A stretch of 6,664 bases of DNA from Bacteriovoracales bacterium. GTDB lineage: Bacteria > Bdellovibrionota > Bacteriovoracia > Bacteriovoracales > Bacteriovoracaceae. Position numbers and translations under genes: made by a program. Location of the stretch: positions 1 through 6,664 of the forward strand of contig SKGZ01000070.1 in NCBI GenBank assembly GCA_007117175.1, in the 5' to 3' direction. The notes under the pieces were generated by a model. The model did not search any database and was not told the DNA's origin. It saw nothing but the letters and a program-made list of their open reading frames with translations. This document shows positions 5,394-6,664 of the stretch, in pieces; within the stretch, counting starts at the first letter, position 1, and each line of letters begins with the position of its first letter.

Positions 5394-6113
5394 ATGAACA
5401 AATTGTCCTTATTCATCTTATTCATTCCATTTTTAGCTAAAGCCGCTGTGATTCCAGCACCGGTCACTCACCTCTTTATTCCCACCGGCTTTGACGATAA
5501 CGATAGTGTAGAATTTGTAGTGAGTGGTTATTTTCCTGACACCTGCTATTCCAAAAATAGAGTGGATGTTCAAGTAGAAAAAAATACGATCAAAGTCGAC
5601 GTCACCGCTATTCAGCACGAAAAGAAAAACCCTTATGATCTTGCCATGTGCTCACAAATGATCATCCCATTTTATGAGGTCATCACCGTAGGTCAATTAG
5701 ATAAGGCCAATTATAATGTCATCGTCAATGGGAAAACTCGCCACGAACTAACAGGTTCAGTTTCAATTATCGAGGCCAGTAGTAACCAAATTGATGACTA
5801 TCTTTATGCCCACCTTTCTTATATTGAAGTGAACCATCAAGATCCAACTCAGATTACCTTGGTGGGAATGCGCCCCAGCGATTGTATTGAAATTGATCGA
5901 GTTGAATTTATTAAAAATGGTAAAGACGTTTTAGCCATCTTGCCAATTATGAAGCAAACTCGTCAACACTGCCCAATGAAAATGACTCCATATAAAATTC
6001 CAGTCAAAGTGGATTACTCCGGTCTGAATCACCGTGAAGTTCTGCTTTATGCTCGTAGCATGGAAGGAAAGTCAGTCAGCTCCATTGTTCGCAATGCCCC
6101 TGTCTCTCAATAG
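5394..6113 (+). CDS. Exported protein of unknown function with an apparent two-domain internal duplication
   Basis: I do not recognise a family. The 239-aa product has a clear signal peptide (MNKLSLFILFIPFLAKA, cleavage near residue 17-18), so it is periplasmic or surface-exposed; there is no lipobox. The mature part is rich in alternating hydrophobic residues that suggest beta-sandwich folds. Two segments look related: residues about 38-113 with VSGYFPDTC followed by a valine-rich pair of strands and a second Cys, and about 153-232 with LVGMRPSDC, a strand VEFIKNGKDVLAILP and HCP. Each holds two Cys (51 and 86; 164 and 193), which fits one disulfide per domain. The gene is divergent from the SPFH operon, and its TAG stop is only three bases from the stop of the convergent TonB receptor gene, with no terminator between them. 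Function not assigned. Confidence 0.85.
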   Translation: MNKLSLFILFIPFLAKAAVIPAPVTHLFIPTGFDDNDSVEFVVSGYFPDTCYSKNRVDVQVEKNTIKVDVTAIQHEKKNPYDLAMCSQMIIPFYEVITVGQLDKANYNVIVNGKTRHELTGSVSIIEASSNQIDDYLYAHLSYIEVNHQDPTQITLVGMRPSDCIEIDRVEFIKNGKDVLAILPIMKQTRQHCPMKMTPYKIPVKVDYSGLNHREVLLYARSMEGKSVSSIVRNAPVSQ

Positions 6114-6116
6114 TCC

Positions 6117-6664
6117 TTACAACTGATATTGTAATCCAAGATAATACTGGCGGCCCATTAATGGGCCCCAGATATGAAAATTATCCAAATGCACATGACT
6201 GCCATGCACATCCCAGGTCAAGGGAGTGTCTCCCCTCGAGGCTTGGGTAAAGTTTAAAAGATTGCGAACTCCCCAATTCAATTGCAGTTTTTGATTTAAT
6301 TGATGACTGGCCACAAAGTCAAAAACTGCGAAGCTAGGAGCTTTTCTTCTCTTCGCAGCGCTGACATTCACTCCATCATAGACATTATAATGTGAATCAT
6401 AACCATAAGCGCTCAGATCACGACTTTGCACAAAATAACCGCTGAGTTCAAAAAGGGATTGATCACTGTGATACTCCACTCGAAACTGCGCCCTTTTCTC
6501 CACCGCGGCCACTGGAAGTGTTTTCTTGAAACGATCCTCTAGGTAAAAATATTCGAAGGTGACACTGGAAAACCAATGATCATTCCACTCCCAACCCAAG
6601 GTTAAATCAGTGGAGTAAACATTCACCGGATGATCCATATTCACAAATAAAAGTGGCTGATCAG
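6117..6664 (-). CDS. TonB-dependent outer-membrane receptor, C-terminal fragment at window edge
   Basis: These are the last 181 residues of a TonB-dependent receptor; the frame stays open to the right edge, so the plug domain, TonB box and most of the barrel lie outside. The GTG at 6644 is simply an internal Val codon of this longer frame. The segment shows alternating amphipathic strands with aromatic girdles (LGWEWNDHWFSSVTFEYFYL), then the typical near-terminal LNWGVRNLLNFTQ and HIWGPLMGRQYYLGLQYQL. The WGP..GR block before the last strand is common in BtuB/CirA-type receptors. The protein ends in a hydrophobic residue (Leu) where many barrels have Phe. A His-rich loop (HGSHVHLDNFH) precedes the last strand. 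Substrate unknown: siderophore, cobalamin-like compound or metal are all possible. Its stop lies three bases from that of the convergent gene. Confidence 0.85.
   Translation of the reverse strand, partial: DQPLLFVNMDHPVNVYSTDLTLGWEWNDHWFSSVTFEYFYLEDRFKKTLPVAAVEKRAQFRVEYHSDQSLFELSGYFVQSRDLSAYGYDSHYNVYDGVNVSAAKRRKAPSFAVFDFVASHQLNQKLQLNWGVRNLLNFTQASRGDTPLTWDVHGSHVHLDNFHIWGPLMGRQYYLGLQYQL

Noticed and set aside
1..6664. Search for tRNA, rRNA, CRISPR repeats, insertion-sequence ends, integrase or phage genes, and toxin-antitoxin pairs.
   Set aside because: None was seen by eye on either strand; genes are closely packed and the non-coding gaps are all below 120 bp.

Overview
The window reads as chromosomal DNA of a Gram-negative bacterium. 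It encodes a periplasmic di-haem peroxidase, an outer-membrane TonB-dependent receptor, a broken outer-membrane barrel gene of the DUF2490 type and several Sec-exported proteins. GC content looks moderate, with some genes near 50% and the first gene near 30% in hand-counted lines. A secreted lysyl-endopeptidase-like protease beside short operons of unknown envelope proteins would fit a Bdellovibrio-like or other predatory/deltaproteobacterial lineage, but this is only a guess: no taxonomic marker gene is present.

Layout. (1) 1-1200, minus: the N-terminal 400 codons of an unrecognised exported protein, open to the left edge, AT-rich, with a perfect extended -10 placed so that the mRNA may be leaderless. 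(2) 1294-2313, minus: a di-haem cytochrome c peroxidase of the CcpA/MauG family. (3) 2314-2428: a divergent intergenic region. (4) 2429-3727, plus: a secreted Lys-C-type serine protease precursor, closed by a textbook intrinsic terminator. (5) 5315 down to 3768, minus: a probable operon of a small two-helix membrane protein, an SPFH/prohibitin-like membrane protein coupled to it, and a degenerate DUF2490 barrel gene interrupted by one in-frame stop inside a perfect 10-bp inverted repeat. (6) 5394-6113, plus: an exported protein of unknown function with an apparent internal duplication. (7) 6117-6664, minus: the C-terminal 181 residues of a TonB-dependent receptor, cut by the right edge.

The genes do not form one pathway. 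The common theme is the cell envelope and exported proteins: peroxide detoxification in the periplasm, secreted proteolysis, membrane-scaffold organisation and outer-membrane uptake. I found no RNA gene, insertion sequence, CRISPR array or phage gene, and no gap over 300 bp without a gene or gene remnant. The points most worth a second look are the decayed DUF2490 gene and its hairpin junction, the unusual activation site of the protease, the overlapping face-to-face promoters at 5328-5381, and the compositionally distinct gene at the left edge.
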